Positions 7,110 to 16,588 of a stretch of DNA of 33,342 nt are shown piece by piece (position 1 is the first letter of the stretch; every line of letters starts with the position of its first letter). The notes below the pieces were generated by a model. That model saw only the letters and a list, made by a program, of their open reading frames with translations. It was not told where the DNA came from and made no database searches. The DNA comes from Bifidobacterium pongonis (GTDB lineage Bacteria; Actinomycetota; Actinomycetes; Actinomycetales; Bifidobacteriaceae): contig NZ_JAHBBE010000030.1 of NCBI RefSeq assembly GCF_019331805.1, forward strand, positions 1 to 33,342, read 5' to 3'. A program made the translations under genes and the position numbers.

Positions 7110-8090
7110 ATGCAGAGGAAAGAGATCGCCGGCATGGGATGCCTGGTACTGACCGCGTTGATCTGGGGTTTGGCATTCGTTTCGCAGGTGCAGGGCATGG
7201 ATTCCATGTCGCCCCTGTTCTTCAACGCCACACGATTCTCGTTGGGTGCGTTGTCGCTGATCCCGCTGCTTGTGTTCCTCCGTATGCGCAACGGCAACAA
7301 CGCCGCAAGCGACGGGGAAAAACCGCAACACGTTCCGCCGACGGTCATCCTGGGCAACGGGCGTGAAGTGACATTGCCCGCATGGGCCGGCAACCAGATT
7401 GTGGTCGGTATCATCTGCGGGCTGGTATTGTTCGCCGCAAGCACCATCCAGCAGTACGGCGTCCTCTACAGCCGGTCGGCGGGCAGGTCCGGCTTCATCA
7501 CCGCGCTTTACATCGTCATGGTGCCGCTGCTGGCCTTCGTGGTATTGCGCCGCCGCATCCACCTCAATGTGGTATTGAGCGTCGCGCTCGCGGTGATCGG
7601 CTTCTACCTGCTGTGCATCACGGGCGGCTTCGGATCCATCACCTTGGCCGACATCGTGCTGCTGGGCAGCGCCGTGCTGTTCGCCGCGCATATCCTCGTC
7701 ATCGACACGCTCGGCAGGGGGCTGGACGCGTTGGTCATCTCGTTCTTCCAGATCTCCACCACCGCGGTGCTGAGCTGGATCGGCGCGTTGGCCGAAGGAT
7801 CGGTGGATTGGGCCGGTGCGGGGCAAGGCTGGTTCGCGATCGTCTACGCCGGCATCGGTTCGGTTGGCGTGGCCTACACGCTGCAGGTAGTGGGGCAGCA
7901 GTGCGTGCCGCCGACCCGCGGCGCGATGCTCATGTCGTTGGAATCGTTCTTCTCCGCCGTCGGCGGTGCGCTCATCCTCGGCGAGGTGATGACCCCGCGC
8001 GGCTACCTCGGGTGCGCCCTCATCTTCGCGGGCACCATGCTCGCCCAAGCGCCCGTCGAACGGTTCGCACGCCGCCGTTCACGATCATGA
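7110..8090 (+). CDS. EamA/DMT-family transporter
   Basis: A 326-residue inner membrane transporter of the drug/metabolite family. Two EamA domains can be seen, each of about five hydrophobic segments. The first begins with GCLVLTALIWGLAFVSQ, the second follows a short loop around residue 170. The C-terminal half contains GIGSVGVAYTLQVVGQQ and LMSLESFFSAVGGALILGE, typical of EamA domain 2. A hydrophilic insert (about 62-92) lies after the second segment. I chose the ATG at 7110, which has GGTGG upstream; an ATG seven codons earlier (7089) cannot be excluded. Family members export amino acids, nucleosides or other metabolites, and nothing here fixes the substrate. The gene converges with the alarmone synthetase. 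Confidence 0.87.
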   Translation: MQRKEIAGMGCLVLTALIWGLAFVSQVQGMDSMSPLFFNATRFSLGALSLIPLLVFLRMRNGNNAASDGEKPQHVPPTVILGNGREVTLPAWAGNQIVVGIICGLVLFAASTIQQYGVLYSRSAGRSGFITALYIVMVPLLAFVVLRRRIHLNVVLSVALAVIGFYLLCITGGFGSITLADIVLLGSAVLFAAHILVIDTLGRGLDALVISFFQISTTAVLSWIGALAEGSVDWAGAGQGWFAIVYAGIGSVGVAYTLQVVGQQCVPPTRGAMLMSLESFFSAVGGALILGEVMTPRGYLGCALIFAGTMLAQAPVERFARRRSRS

Positions 8091-8150
8091 TCGTTCCCGA
8101 ATCCGGCCGTTCCCGGCTGGCGCACGAACCGCCAACGCTCTCACGCGCGC

Positions 8151-8882
8151 TCACGCGGTCGTGTGAGGCGTCTCCTCGACGCGCGGTGCGCCATTGATAT
8201 CGCGATGGATGTTCTGCATCTGCACTTCGATGTTCTGCAGGCTGCGCGCGCAATCCAACAGCGTCTGCGAATGCTCGGCCAGCTTGGCGTCGGGCAGGTC
8301 GCTCTTGTAACGCAGCGCATGCTCCAGACTCGCCCAGTAATCCATCGCGATCGTGCGGAACTGCACCTCCACCGGCATGTAATGCTCGCCGGAGGAGAGG
8401 AACACCGGGGCGGCGTAGATCACATGCAGCGAACGGTAGCCGTTCTGCTTGGGGTTCTTGATGTAATCCTTGACGCGCAGCACCTGGATGTCGGATTGCG
8501 ACGACAGGTAATTCGACACCGAATACACGTCGTCGCGGTAGTTGCAGATCACGCGGATGCCGGCCACGTCGAACAGGTTGTCGCGCACCGAATCGACCGA
8601 AATCGGCAGGCCGCGGCGCTGCAGTTTGCCGATGATCGATTTGATGGACTTCAGACGGCGCTCCATATGATGGATCGGATCATGGCTGAACCGCACCTGG
8701 AACTCGTCGTCAAGGATCTCCAGCTTGGTGCTCACCTCATACATGGCCCCCTCATACAGCTGCATCAGGTTGATGAACTCGGTGATGTCGTCGATGTTGA
8801 ACCTTCCAGCGGAAGAGTCGAGCATCTTCAGCTGCGCGCTGATATCGGATGTTTTGAATCTGCTGTGTCGATCTAATATCAC
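8151..8882 (-). CDS. Small alarmone synthetase (RelA/SpoT nucleotidyltransferase domain)
   Basis: A 243-residue single-domain GTP pyrophosphokinase that should make (p)ppGpp from ATP and GDP/GTP. Family motifs are AGIRVICNYRDDVYSVSNY, YIKNPKQNGYRSLHV (substrate-binding loop) and VEVQFRTIAMDYWASLEH with its conserved Glu-Gln-Arg. No hydrolase, TGS or ACT domains are present, which separates it from the long Rel enzyme. I prefer the GTG at 8882, which sits 7 bases after a TATATT -10 box (8890-8895), so the mRNA is probably leaderless. An ATG at 8939 is in frame but lies upstream of that promoter. It is divergent from miaB with 80 bases between start codons. Confidence 0.9.
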   Translation of the reverse strand: MILDRHSRFKTSDISAQLKMLDSSAGRFNIDDITEFINLMQLYEGAMYEVSTKLEILDDEFQVRFSHDPIHHMERRLKSIKSIIGKLQRRGLPISVDSVRDNLFDVAGIRVICNYRDDVYSVSNYLSSQSDIQVLRVKDYIKNPKQNGYRSLHVIYAAPVFLSSGEHYMPVEVQFRTIAMDYWASLEHALRYKSDLPDAKLAEHSQTLLDCARSLQNIEVQMQNIHRDINGAPRVEETPHTTA

Positions 8883-8889
8883 GTTCCCC

Positions 8890-8895
8890 AATATA
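8890..8895 (-). promoter_or_regulatory. -10 box of the alarmone synthetase gene
   Basis: TATATT on the minus strand, 7 bases before the GTG start. This spacing puts +1 at or very near the start codon. No strong -35 is seen. Confidence 0.6.
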
Positions 8896-8949
8896 GCCGA
8901 CGGCGCCGCGCGAACCTGAGATATTACTGAACGGGTCATGCCACGCCGA

Positions 8950-8955
8950 TACAGT
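8950..8955 (+). promoter_or_regulatory. -10 box of miaB
   Basis: TACAGT, 7 bases before the ATG at 8963. A weak TTACTG (8925-8930) lies 19 bases upstream. No Shine-Dalgarno is present between the -10 box and the ATG, which suggests a leaderless miaB mRNA. Confidence 0.55.
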
Positions 8956-8962
8956 GAACACT

Positions 8963-10417
8963 ATGAACGAAGACATGATGACCGAGGCGGAGCGCGCCTC
9001 GAAACTGGCCGACGGCGCCGCGGGCGCCGCACCTTCCAGGGGCAAGGGCGTGTTCTACGTGCATACGCTCGGATGCCAGATGAACGTGCACGATTCCGAA
9101 CGCATCGCCGGTGTGCTGGAGGACGCCGGCTACGTCCCGGCCACCGAGGAACAGTATCTCGACCATGACATCGACCTGATCGTGATGAACACGTGCGCGG
9201 TGCGTGAGAACGCCGCCGAGCGCATGTACGGCACGATCGGCCTGTGGGCGGGGATGAAGCGTGAGCGCCCGAACCTGCAGATCGCGGTCGGCGGCTGCAT
9301 GGCGCAGCTCGACCGTGAGAGGATCGCCAAGAAGGCCCCGTGGGTGGACGCCGTGTTCGGCACCAAGAACATCGGTTCGCTGCCGCAGCTGCTCGATCAG
9401 GCCCGCATCGAAGGCCATGCGCAGGTGAAGGTGCAGGAGGAACTCAACTATTTCCCGAGCCAGCTGCCCACCGACCGTGCGTCCAAGGTGTCGAGCTGGG
9501 TCGCCATCTCCGTCGGCTGCAACAACACCTGCACGTTCTGCATCGTGCCCACCACGCGCGGCAAGGAACATGACCGCCGCCCCGGCGACATTCTCGCGGA
9601 GATCCGCCAATGTGTGGACGAGGGCGCCAAGGAGGTCACGCTGCTCGGCCAGAACGTGAACTCGTTCGGCTACGGCATCGGCGACCGTTTCGCGTTCTCC
9701 AAGCTGCTGCGCGCCTGCGGCGATATCGAGGGGCTGGAGCGCGTGCGTTTCACGTCGCCGCATCCCGCCGCGTTCACCGACGATGTGATCGCCGCGATGG
9801 CCGAGACGCCGAACGTCATGCACCAGTTGCATTTCCCGCTGCAATCCGGTTCCGACCGGATCCTGCGTGCCATGCGCCGCTCGTACCGTTCCGCCAAGTT
9901 CCTTGACATCCTGCGCAAGATCCGCGAGGCCATGCCCGACGCGCAGATCTCCACCGATATCATCGTCGGCTTCCCCGGTGAAACCGAGGAGGATTTCCAG
10001 GAGACGATGCGCGTGGTCGAGGAGGCCCGCTTCTCGTCCGCGTTCACGTTCATCTATTCGCCGCGTCCGGGCACGCCCGCCGCCGAAATGGAGCAGATTC
10101 CGCGCGACGTGGTGCAGGATCGTTTCGACCGTCTCGTGGCGTTGCAGGAGCGCATCACCGAGGAGAATCTGCAGACCTTCGAAGGCCGTGACGTCGAGGT
10201 GATGGTGACCGGCGTGCCGGGCAAGAAGGATTCCGCCACGCACCGCGTGACCGGCCGCGAACGGACCGGCGTGCTCGTGCATATCGGCGTGCCGGAGGGC
10301 GAGCCGATGCCGCAGGTCGGTGATTTCGTCACCGCCACCGTGACGCATGCCGGGCGCCATAATCTCATCGCCGATCCCGATCCGAAGGCGGGGCAGACCT
10401 ATGCCGTCCGTCACTGA
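8963..10417 (+). CDS. miaB: tRNA-2-methylthio-N6-dimethylallyladenosine synthase MiaB
   Basis: A 484-residue radical SAM methylthiotransferase that adds the 2-methylthio group to i6A37 of tRNAs reading UNN codons. The N-terminal UPF0004 domain carries the auxiliary cluster cysteines: Cys38 ([15 protein letters not shown]), Cys78 ([12 protein letters not shown]) and Cys112 (GGCMAQ). The radical SAM triad is Cys186, Cys190, Cys193 ([19 protein letters not shown]). The C-terminal 70 residues form the TRAM RNA-binding domain. The ATG at 8963 has no Shine-Dalgarno and follows a -10 box closely. A GTG at 8954 is in frame but overlaps that box. It overlaps miaA, which makes its substrate tRNA. Confidence 0.96.
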   Translation: MNEDMMTEAERASKLADGAAGAAPSRGKGVFYVHTLGCQMNVHDSERIAGVLEDAGYVPATEEQYLDHDIDLIVMNTCAVRENAAERMYGTIGLWAGMKRERPNLQIAVGGCMAQLDRERIAKKAPWVDAVFGTKNIGSLPQLLDQARIEGHAQVKVQEELNYFPSQLPTDRASKVSSWVAISVGCNNTCTFCIVPTTRGKEHDRRPGDILAEIRQCVDEGAKEVTLLGQNVNSFGYGIGDRFAFSKLLRACGDIEGLERVRFTSPHPAAFTDDVIAAMAETPNVMHQLHFPLQSGSDRILRAMRRSYRSAKFLDILRKIREAMPDAQISTDIIVGFPGETEEDFQETMRVVEEARFSSAFTFIYSPRPGTPAAEMEQIPRDVVQDRFDRLVALQERITEENLQTFEGRDVEVMVTGVPGKKDSATHRVTGRERTGVLVHIGVPEGEPMPQVGDFVTATVTHAGRHNLIADPDPKAGQTYAVRH

Positions 10418-11426
10418 ACCGGCGGCAACTGCGGAACGCCAACGCACCCCGCGCGTGGTTTCCATCGTCGGGCCGACCGCCTCCGGCAAAACCGGGCTCG
10501 GCATCGCCATCGCCAAAGCCTTGGCGGCCGAAGGCGAACAGGCGGAGATCATCAATGCCGACGCCTACCAGATGTACCGCGGCATGGATATCGGCACCGC
10601 CAAGGCGACTTTGGAGGAACAGGCGCAGGTCAGGCATCATCTCATCGACATCATCGAACCCGATGATGCCATGTCCGTGGCGAGATTCCAGAAACTCGCC
10701 CGCGAGAAGATAGCCGAATTGCAAGCCAGGGGAGTGCGGCCGATCCTCGTCGGCGGATCCGGATTGTATGCGAGGGCCGCCATCGACGACATTTCCTTCC
10801 CCGGAACCGATCCGCAGGTGCGCAAGGCGCTTGAGGAGCGTGAGAAGACCGAAGGCGCGGGGGTATTGTTCGAGGAGTTGAAGGCCAAGGATCCGCAGGC
10901 GGCGGCACGCATGGATCCGCATAATCCGAGACGCACCATCCGCGCATTGGAAGTCATTGAGGTGACCGGACGCCAGTATTCGGCAAGTCTGCCGCGCTAC
11001 CGGTACGTCATTCCCACCGTGCAGATCGGTCTTGATCTGCCGCGTGAGGAACTGGATCGCCGCATCGATATCCGTACCAAGCAGATGCTTGAGGGCGGGT
11101 TCGTCGAAGAGGTGGAACGTATCCGCCCCAAGCTGGGCATTACCGCGGCCAAGGCGCTTGGCTACCAGCAGGTCGTCGACTATCTGGACGGATTGCATGA
11201 CCTCAACGACACGTTTATGGACATCGCGCAGAAAACGAAGCGTCTGGCACGCAAGCAGATGGGATGGTTCGGACGCGATCCGCGCATCCACTGGCTGCAG
11301 GCGCTCAACCCGGCGCTGGTGAGCAACGCCATGGCCATTATCGCCCACGCCGACAACGGCGACTACGATGCCATCGACGCGCAGGCCGACGCCTACGTGC
11401 AGCATCATCTGGGCGACATCGGCTGA
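10401..11426 (+). CDS. miaA: tRNA dimethylallyltransferase MiaA
   Basis: A 341-residue enzyme that transfers the dimethylallyl group of DMAPP to N6 of A37 in tRNA, the step before MiaB. Visible motifs are the P-loop GPTASGKT (24-31), [38 protein letters not shown] and LVGGSGLY. Later come [14 protein letters not shown] and [14 protein letters not shown]. The ATG at 10401 lies 17 bases inside the end of miaB and has GGGGCAG upstream, so translation is likely coupled. An in-frame start at 10347 would add 18 residues without family similarity. The position next to miaB is common in actinobacteria. Confidence 0.96.
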   Translation: MPSVTEPAATAERQRTPRVVSIVGPTASGKTGLGIAIAKALAAEGEQAEIINADAYQMYRGMDIGTAKATLEEQAQVRHHLIDIIEPDDAMSVARFQKLAREKIAELQARGVRPILVGGSGLYARAAIDDISFPGTDPQVRKALEEREKTEGAGVLFEELKAKDPQAAARMDPHNPRRTIRALEVIEVTGRQYSASLPRYRYVIPTVQIGLDLPREELDRRIDIRTKQMLEGGFVEEVERIRPKLGITAAKALGYQQVVDYLDGLHDLNDTFMDIAQKTKRLARKQMGWFGRDPRIHWLQALNPALVSNAMAIIAHADNGDYDAIDAQADAYVQHHLGDIG

Positions 11427-11453
11427 TCGGACGCTCCGGTTCGGCTAACGATT

Positions 11454-11526
11454 GTTTCCCGCATGCGGGTGTGGAATGCGTCGGCTTTCGCCCGGTAACG
11501 TTCCACACCGTGCAACGGTGGGAAAC
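11454..11526. repeat. Nested inverted repeats between miaA and ftsK
   Basis: An outer 7-bp stem (11454-11460 GTTTCCC with 11520-11526) encloses an inner 9-bp stem (11468-11476 GGTGTGGAA with 11501-11509). The arms also contain their own hairpins: CCCGCATGCGGG at 11458-11469 and CACCGTGCAACGGTG at 11505-11519. The two folds exclude each other. It is 27 bases after the miaA stop with no U-tract, so it may be a terminator-like 3' element or a switch before ftsK. Confidence 0.7.
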
Positions 11527-11575
11527 CACAACAGGATATTCACGGTACGGCGGGCCGCGTGGGTGCGGCGATGAG

Positions 11576-11581
11576 TAGAAT
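11576..11581 (+). promoter_or_regulatory. -10 box of ftsK
   Basis: TAGAAT, 10 bases before the ftsK ATG. No Shine-Dalgarno lies between (CTGACACGTT), so the transcript probably starts at or just before the start codon. Confidence 0.5.
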
Positions 11582-11591
11582 CTGACACGTT

Positions 11592-14489
11592 ATGGCAAGA
11601 ACAGCATCATCGAGCAGCGGGAAGAACGGCGGCAAGGGCACAGCGCCCAAGCCGCGGGATGACGACTACGAGGAAGAGGAGCCGTTGTGGGAAACGATCC
11701 TGATGGCGATTCCACGCGGTCTGGGGAATGTCGTGCGCGCGACGACGGGCACGGGGGAGTACGACCCCGCCTACCAGCGTGACGGCCTATGCCTCGTGAT
11801 GCTGGTGTTGGGCGTGATGTTCTGCGCATCCGAATGGTTCCGTGTGCAGGGGCCGCTCGGCGTATTCCTGCATTCCATCGCCTCCGGCGCCTTCGGCCTG
11901 ATGAGCGTCGTGCTGCCGGTACTCCTGTTCGCGGTGGCGATACGGCTGATACGCCATGCCGGGCGCGGTTCCGGCAATCCGCGTGTGATCGTCGGACTGG
12001 TGGTGCTGTTCTGGACGATCTGCTCGATCCTCGACGTCGAGCTCGCCTCCCAAGCGGATGGTTTCGACATCGCCGCGATGCAGCAGGCCGGAGGTCTGCT
12101 CGGCTACATCGTCGGCACGCCGCTTGCATGGGGGCTTTCCGAAACGTTCGCGGTAATCGTGTTCGCGATCATCGGCCTGTATTCGCTCATGCTGATCGTG
12201 CGGATCCATGTCGACGACATTCCCCGCATCTGGAACAATCTCGTTTCCAAACTGCGTGGCGCCAAAGCCTCGCAGGAGAGCGAACAGGAGTCGCATGACA
12301 GGGCGGAACGCTCGCCCAACGAGGTGCGGCTCGACGATGACGAGCTCGAATTCGCCGAAGGCGTGCCGAGGCACGACGGCAGCGATGAGGACCAGGATGG
12401 CGACGAACAGGCCGGAAACGGCTTCCTGGACAAGATTCGCGGGTTCTTCCAGCGCAGGAAGCAGGAGAAGGACGATACGAAGCTCGACTCGTACCAGGGC
12501 GACGATCCCTTCACTCAGGCCGCGTCCCGACACGGCGAGGCCGCGGAGACGTCGCTGGACGACGATCGCGGCGCCACGCGCGTCATGCCGACCGACGGCC
12601 CCGCCACGCCGCCGCCCATTCCGGAAGGCGAATTCACGATGACGCCGCCGCCCATGCCGTCCGAGGAATCCACCGTGCCGCTGACCTCCGACTCGCAGCC
12701 CGCCGCCGCAGGCGGTGTGCCGAACGATCCGTGGGCGCCGTCGGCAGGGGCGAACGAGCCTCCGGCTCCGCCGTCGGGTCAGACTGGCCAGGCTGGTCAG
12801 GCGGATCAGACGCAGGCTTCCACGCGCTCCTATGGTGCGGGTTCCGGCGCATATGGCGCCGATTCCGGCGAACATGACGTGGTCCCCTCCGCGGCTGCGG
12901 CCGCCGCGGCCGGGGGAGCGCAGGTCGCTTCCGAACAAGGCGCCGAAGGAGCCGAAGGCGCGGAACCGCCATACCAGCTGCCGAGCCTCGACATCCTCGC
13001 CAAGGGCAAGCCGCACGCGGCGCGCACCCCGTCCAACGACAGGGTCATCCGCGCCCTGACATCCACTTTCCAGCAGTTCAAGGTCGACGCCAAGGTCGTC
13101 GGCTTCCTGCGTGGCCCGTCCGTCACCCAGTACGAGGTCGAACTCGGCCCGGGCGTCAAGGTTGAGAAGGTCACCAACCTGCGTCGCAACATCGCCTACG
13201 CCGTGGCCAGTTCCGACGTGCGCATCCTGTCCCCGATTCCCGGCAAATCCGCCATCGGCATCGAAATCCCGAACGAGGACCGCGAGATCGTATGCCTGGG
13301 CGACGTGCTGCGCAGCGACAAGGTCGTCAGCGACCCGAACCCGATGATCTCCGGCATCGGCAAGGACGTGGAAGGCCATTTCGTGACCGCCGACCTGACC
13401 AAGATGCCGCATCTGCTGGTGGCCGGCGCCACCGGTTCCGGTAAGTCGAGCTTCGTCAACTCCATGCTGACCTCGATCATCATGCGAGCCACGCCCGACC
13501 AGGTGCGTCTCATCCTCGTCGATCCGAAGCGCGTCGAACTGTCGGCGTACGCGGGCATCCCGCATCTGCTGACGCCGATCATCACCGACCCGAAGAAGGC
13601 TGCGCAGGCCCTCGAATGGGTGGTCAAGGAGATGGATTCGCGTTACTCCGATCTGGAATACTTCGGGTTCCGCCATGTCAAGGACTTCAACGAGGCCGTG
13701 CGTGCGGGCAAGGTGCATGTGCCGGAAGGCTCCAAGCGTAAGGTCGCACCGTACCCGTACATCCTCGTGGTCGTCGACGAGATGGCCGATCTGATGATGG
13801 TGGCGAAGAACGATGTGGAAAGCTCCATCCAGCGCATCACCCAGCTCGCCCGAGCCGCCGGCGTGCACCTGGTGCTCGCCACGCAGCGCCCGTCCGTCGA
13901 CGTGGTGACCGGTCTGATCAAGGCGAACATCCCGTCGCGTCTCGCGTTCACCACATCGTCCGCTACGGATTCGCGCGTCATCCTCGACACCACCGGCGCC
14001 GAAACACTGATCGGTCAGGGCGACGGCCTGTTCCTGCCCATGGGCTCGGCCAAGCCGATCCGCGTGCAGGGATCGTGGGTGAACGAGTCCGAAATCCGTA
14101 GGGCCGTGGAATTCGTGCGCACCCAGCGCAAGCCGAAATACCGTGAGGATATCGAGCAGATGGCCGCGCAGGCCGAGAAGAAGGCCGCGGAACCCGATGA
14201 GGAGATCGGCGACGATATGGATGTGCTGCTGCAGGCCGCGGAACTCGTGGTCTCCACGCAGTTCGGCTCCACGTCCATGCTGCAACGCAAGCTCAGGGTG
14301 GGCTTCGCCAAGGCCGGCCGCCTGATGGATCTGCTCGAATCCCGTGGCGTGGTCGGCCCATCCGAAGGTTCGAAGGCGCGTGAAGTGCTCGTCCAGCCTG
14401 ACGACCTGCCCTCCGTGCTCGCCTTCATCCGCGGCGAAACCGACAGCATCACCCCCTCATCCACCCCTTCGGGGAACGACGAGGCCTGA
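11592..14489 (+). CDS. ftsK: DNA translocase FtsK/SpoIIIE
   Basis: A 965-residue septal DNA pump that clears the chromosome terminus during division. The N-terminal 200 residues include about four membrane segments (for example [15 protein letters not shown] and [13 protein letters not shown]). A long acidic, Pro/Ala-rich linker (about 215-460) follows. The alpha/beta motor has Walker [11 protein letters not shown] near 612-620 and Walker [12 protein letters not shown] near 724-734. It also has [24 protein letters not shown]. The C-terminal gamma winged-helix (about 880-945) contains [22 protein letters not shown], which reads polarity sequences. The length is normal for actinobacteria. The ATG follows TAGAAT by 10 bases without a ribosome-binding site. 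Confidence 0.96.
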   Translation: MARTASSSSGKNGGKGTAPKPRDDDYEEEEPLWETILMAIPRGLGNVVRATTGTGEYDPAYQRDGLCLVMLVLGVMFCASEWFRVQGPLGVFLHSIASGAFGLMSVVLPVLLFAVAIRLIRHAGRGSGNPRVIVGLVVLFWTICSILDVELASQADGFDIAAMQQAGGLLGYIVGTPLAWGLSETFAVIVFAIIGLYSLMLIVRIHVDDIPRIWNNLVSKLRGAKASQESEQESHDRAERSPNEVRLDDDELEFAEGVPRHDGSDEDQDGDEQAGNGFLDKIRGFFQRRKQEKDDTKLDSYQGDDPFTQAASRHGEAAETSLDDDRGATRVMPTDGPATPPPIPEGEFTMTPPPMPSEESTVPLTSDSQPAAAGGVPNDPWAPSAGANEPPAPPSGQTGQAGQADQTQASTRSYGAGSGAYGADSGEHDVVPSAAAAAAAGGAQVASEQGAEGAEGAEPPYQLPSLDILAKGKPHAARTPSNDRVIRALTSTFQQFKVDAKVVGFLRGPSVTQYEVELGPGVKVEKVTNLRRNIAYAVASSDVRILSPIPGKSAIGIEIPNEDREIVCLGDVLRSDKVVSDPNPMISGIGKDVEGHFVTADLTKMPHLLVAGATGSGKSSFVNSMLTSIIMRATPDQVRLILVDPKRVELSAYAGIPHLLTPIITDPKKAAQALEWVVKEMDSRYSDLEYFGFRHVKDFNEAVRAGKVHVPEGSKRKVAPYPYILVVVDEMADLMMVAKNDVESSIQRITQLARAAGVHLVLATQRPSVDVVTGLIKANIPSRLAFTTSSATDSRVILDTTGAETLIGQGDGLFLPMGSAKPIRVQGSWVNESEIRRAVEFVRTQRKPKYREDIEQMAAQAEKKAAEPDEEIGDDMDVLLQAAELVVSTQFGSTSMLQRKLRVGFAKAGRLMDLLESRGVVGPSEGSKAREVLVQPDDLPSVLAFIRGETDSITPSSTPSGNDEA

Positions 14490-14522
14490 ACCGGGGCGGC
14501 ACCCAAGGTAGAGCACGACGGG

Positions 14523-14528
14523 TAACGT
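14523..14528 (+). promoter_or_regulatory. Possible -10 box of pgsA
   Basis: TAACGT, 8 bases before the pgsA ATG. The G-rich stretch in between (GTGGGGTT) is too close to the ATG for a standard Shine-Dalgarno, so a leaderless transcript is one reading. Read-through from ftsK is the other. Confidence 0.35.
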
Positions 14529-14536
14529 GTGGGGTT

Positions 14537-15187
14537 ATGACTGAAGAACAAAACACCCAATCGAAGAAATCGTCGCTGCTGGACGGATGGAACGCCCCGC
14601 CGAATCTGGTCACCTACTGCCGCATCGTGCTGGTGGTGGTGTTCCTCGGCCTGTACATCGCCGCAGGCGCGTGGGGCGTGAACAGCGCCTCCATGCGTTG
14701 GGCCGCGGCCATCGTGTTCATCATCGCCGCCTGCACCGATAAGCTCGACGGGTGGATGGCTCGCAAATACAATCAGGTGACCGAACTCGGCAAGCTGATG
14801 GATCCCATCGCCGACAAGCTCATGACCTGCGGTGCGCTCGTCGTGGCCTCCGTGTTCGCGGAGTTCCCGTGGTGGGCCACCATCCTGTTCCTGATCCGCG
14901 AGATCGGCATCACCGTAATGCGTTTCTTCGTCATGGAACGTCCCGGCGGCAAGGTGATCGCCGCCACGTGGCCCGGCAAGCTCAAGACCCTCTTCCAGTG
15001 CATCGGCCTGGCCATGCTGCTGCTGCCCGCCCATATCGGCGGCCCCGCGCAGGGCGTCGCGGCATGGGTGAACGTGTACTACATCGTCACCTACGTCATG
15101 CTGTACGTCGCGCTGGTGCTGTGCCTGTACTCCGGTGGCATCTACCTGTACAACACCTTCGTCGGTTCGCGTAGGAACGCGGACTGA
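14537..15187 (+). CDS. pgsA: CDP-alcohol phosphatidyltransferase, phosphatidylglycerophosphate synthase PgsA
   Basis: A 216-residue membrane enzyme that joins CDP-diacylglycerol and glycerol-3-phosphate, the first committed step to phosphatidylglycerol and cardiolipin. The family signature D-x2-DG-x2-AR-x8-G-x3-D-x3-D is complete at about residues 64-86 (TDKLDGWMAR, then ELGKLMDPIADK). Five to six hydrophobic segments cover the rest. The location between ftsK and cinA/clgR is the usual actinobacterial arrangement and supports PgsA over the related CDP-alcohol transferases (inositol, cardiolipin). Confidence 0.93.
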   Translation: MTEEQNTQSKKSSLLDGWNAPPNLVTYCRIVLVVVFLGLYIAAGAWGVNSASMRWAAAIVFIIAACTDKLDGWMARKYNQVTELGKLMDPIADKLMTCGALVVASVFAEFPWWATILFLIREIGITVMRFFVMERPGGKVIAATWPGKLKTLFQCIGLAMLLLPAHIGGPAQGVAAWVNVYYIVTYVMLYVALVLCLYSGGIYLYNTFVGSRRNAD

Positions 15188-15196
15188 GCCGTGACC

Positions 15197-15826
15197 ATGA
15201 GCGAATCGGATGAATCGCTGATTCGGCGCGGGCTTGCCGCCGACCTGCTGCATGGTCTCGAACCCCGAGGCGTGAAGCTGGCCTGCGCGGAATCACTCAC
15301 CGGCGGACTGCTCGCGGACGCGCTCGTGCGTATTCCCGGCGCATCCGCCGTGTTCCTCGGCTCGGCGGTCACCTACGACATTCGGGCGAAGGCTTCGATT
15401 CTCGGCGTGGACCGTGCCCTGCTGGAACGTGAAGGTGCGGTGCACCCCGAGGTCGCACGTCAGATGGCGGCATACACCGCCCATCTGTATGATCAGCCCG
15501 AATACGAGGGTCGCGTCATCGGCCTGTCGACCACCGGCGTGGCAGGCCCCGGCCCGGACGGCGACAAGCCCGCCGGTCTGGCATACGTCGCCGTGGCCGT
15601 TCCCGATGCCATGGCGCACGCGGTGCGCGACCATCTTGCAGGCGGGCTTCCCGACCACACCATGATGGTCGGAGAAGGGCCCGAAGCCTTGCAAGGCATG
15701 GGCAACGGGTGGCATGCCGTGGCCTACGAACTGAGGCTGGACGGTTCGCGCGAACAGGTGCGCGAAAGCGTCGTGACCCACGTGTTGCGTATTGTGACGC
15801 AGCTCACATTGTCGATCGTGGAATAA
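15197..15826 (+). CDS. CinA C-terminal domain protein, nicotinamide-nucleotide amidohydrolase (PncC) family
   Basis: A 209-residue protein made of the CinA C-terminal domain only. Family members deamidate NMN to nicotinate mononucleotide in pyridine nucleotide recycling. The active-site start [15 protein letters not shown] is followed by [29 protein letters not shown] and [19 protein letters not shown] 30-residue insert (about 144-175) follows the VAVPDAMAH strand. It starts 9 bases after the pgsA stop. I chose the ATG at 15197; the GTG at 15191 is in frame and equally close, and neither has a clear Shine-Dalgarno. Co-transcription with pgsA is likely. Confidence 0.9.
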   Translation: MSESDESLIRRGLAADLLHGLEPRGVKLACAESLTGGLLADALVRIPGASAVFLGSAVTYDIRAKASILGVDRALLEREGAVHPEVARQMAAYTAHLYDQPEYEGRVIGLSTTGVAGPGPDGDKPAGLAYVAVAVPDAMAHAVRDHLAGGLPDHTMMVGEGPEALQGMGNGWHAVAYELRLDGSREQVRESVVTHVLRIVTQLTLSIVE

Positions 15827-15836
15827 AAAGCCCTCC

Positions 15837-15866
15837 GTTCGCTGTTGGAGTATATGGACAGTGAAC
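15837..15866. promoter_or_regulatory. Candidate operator of clgR (inverted repeat around a TATATG box)
   Basis: GTTCGCTGT (15837-15845) and ACAGTGAAC (15858-15866) form a 9-base inverted repeat with one mismatch, spaced by 12 bases. The spacer contains TATATG, a possible -10 box, 28 bases upstream of the clgR Shine-Dalgarno. This placement fits direct control of clgR, possibly by ClgR itself. The binding protein is inferred. Confidence 0.5.
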
Positions 15867-15893
15867 AGCCTCAGGAGCAAAAGGGGACTGGAT

Positions 15894-16406
15894 ATGGAAA
15901 CGATGACTCAGGTTCGCAGGACCTCGGATATGAACGAACTGAAGGCCGCGGCGCCGATGGTGAAGCCCGGCGCCGCCCGTATGCGTGAATTGACCCCCGC
16001 ACAGCGCCGTGCCGTCGCGCTGGCGCAGCAGCAGGTGCTGAAGGCCCGCGCCGCCAAGAAGGCGAAGGACGAAGCCGCGGAAATGCGCCGCCGCATGTGG
16101 AGCGACGAGGAACACGGCGCCCAGATCGCATTGCGCACCGAAACCAAGGCCAGCGAACAGCAGGAGGACACCCTGTCCCTGCGCGGGGCCATCGGTCTGG
16201 TGCTGCGCGACCTGCGTTCGCGCGACCACAAAACCCTGCGCGAGGTCAGCGAGAAGGCCGGTGTTTCGCTCGGCTACCTTTCCGAAGTGGAACGCGGGCA
16301 GAAGGAGGCCAGCTCCGAACTGCTCAGCTCCATCGCCGAGGCGTTGGGCGTGAGCACCGCGCAGCTGCTGCGCATGGTGGCCGATCGGCTCGATATGGCC
16401 GCGTAA
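15894..16406 (+). CDS. clgR: ClgR-type XRE transcriptional regulator
   Basis: A 170-residue DNA-binding protein. Residues 1-75 are an Ala/Arg/Lys-rich extension ([36 protein letters not shown]). The XRE helix-turn-helix is at about 95-155 ([20 protein letters not shown], then [14 protein letters not shown]). The sequence and the position after pgsA-cinA match ClgR, activator of Clp protease genes in actinobacteria. The chain ends Asp-Met-Ala-Ala; Ala-Ala ends act as Clp degradation signals in known ClgR proteins. The ATG at 15894 is preceded by AAAAGGGG; an in-frame GTG at 15861 lies within the operator and was rejected. Confidence 0.9.
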   Translation: METMTQVRRTSDMNELKAAAPMVKPGAARMRELTPAQRRAVALAQQQVLKARAAKKAKDEAAEMRRRMWSDEEHGAQIALRTETKASEQQEDTLSLRGAIGLVLRDLRSRDHKTLREVSEKAGVSLGYLSEVERGQKEASSELLSSIAEALGVSTAQLLRMVADRLDMAA

Positions 16407-16457
16407 GAGCACCCGTTCCCGCCCGGTGCCGCGGTTTCGCCGCCGCGCGTATTCGAT

Positions 16458-16487
16458 GGGACCAGCCCGTATGGGCCGGTCCCTTTT
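16458..16487 (+). terminator. Terminator of the pgsA-cinA-clgR unit
   Basis: Outer stem GGGACC/GGTCCC (16458-16463, 16478-16483), inner stem GCCC/GGGC, then TTTT. It lies 52 bases after the clgR stop. Confidence 0.85.
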
Positions 16488-16588
16488 CTCATATTCCGGC
16501 AGATTAACGGGTTCGTAGCAAACAGCCCCTACGTTGTCCTTGTATCGGCCCAGCATGAATGGGTCACAGGATGAGAGAGGTTGCAATA

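Noticed and set aside
11454..11526. tRNA-like element of 73 bases with a 7-bp end stem
   Set aside because: There is no T-loop TTC sequence, no D-loop and no suitable anticodon arm; the 3' end lacks a normal discriminator plus CCA layout.
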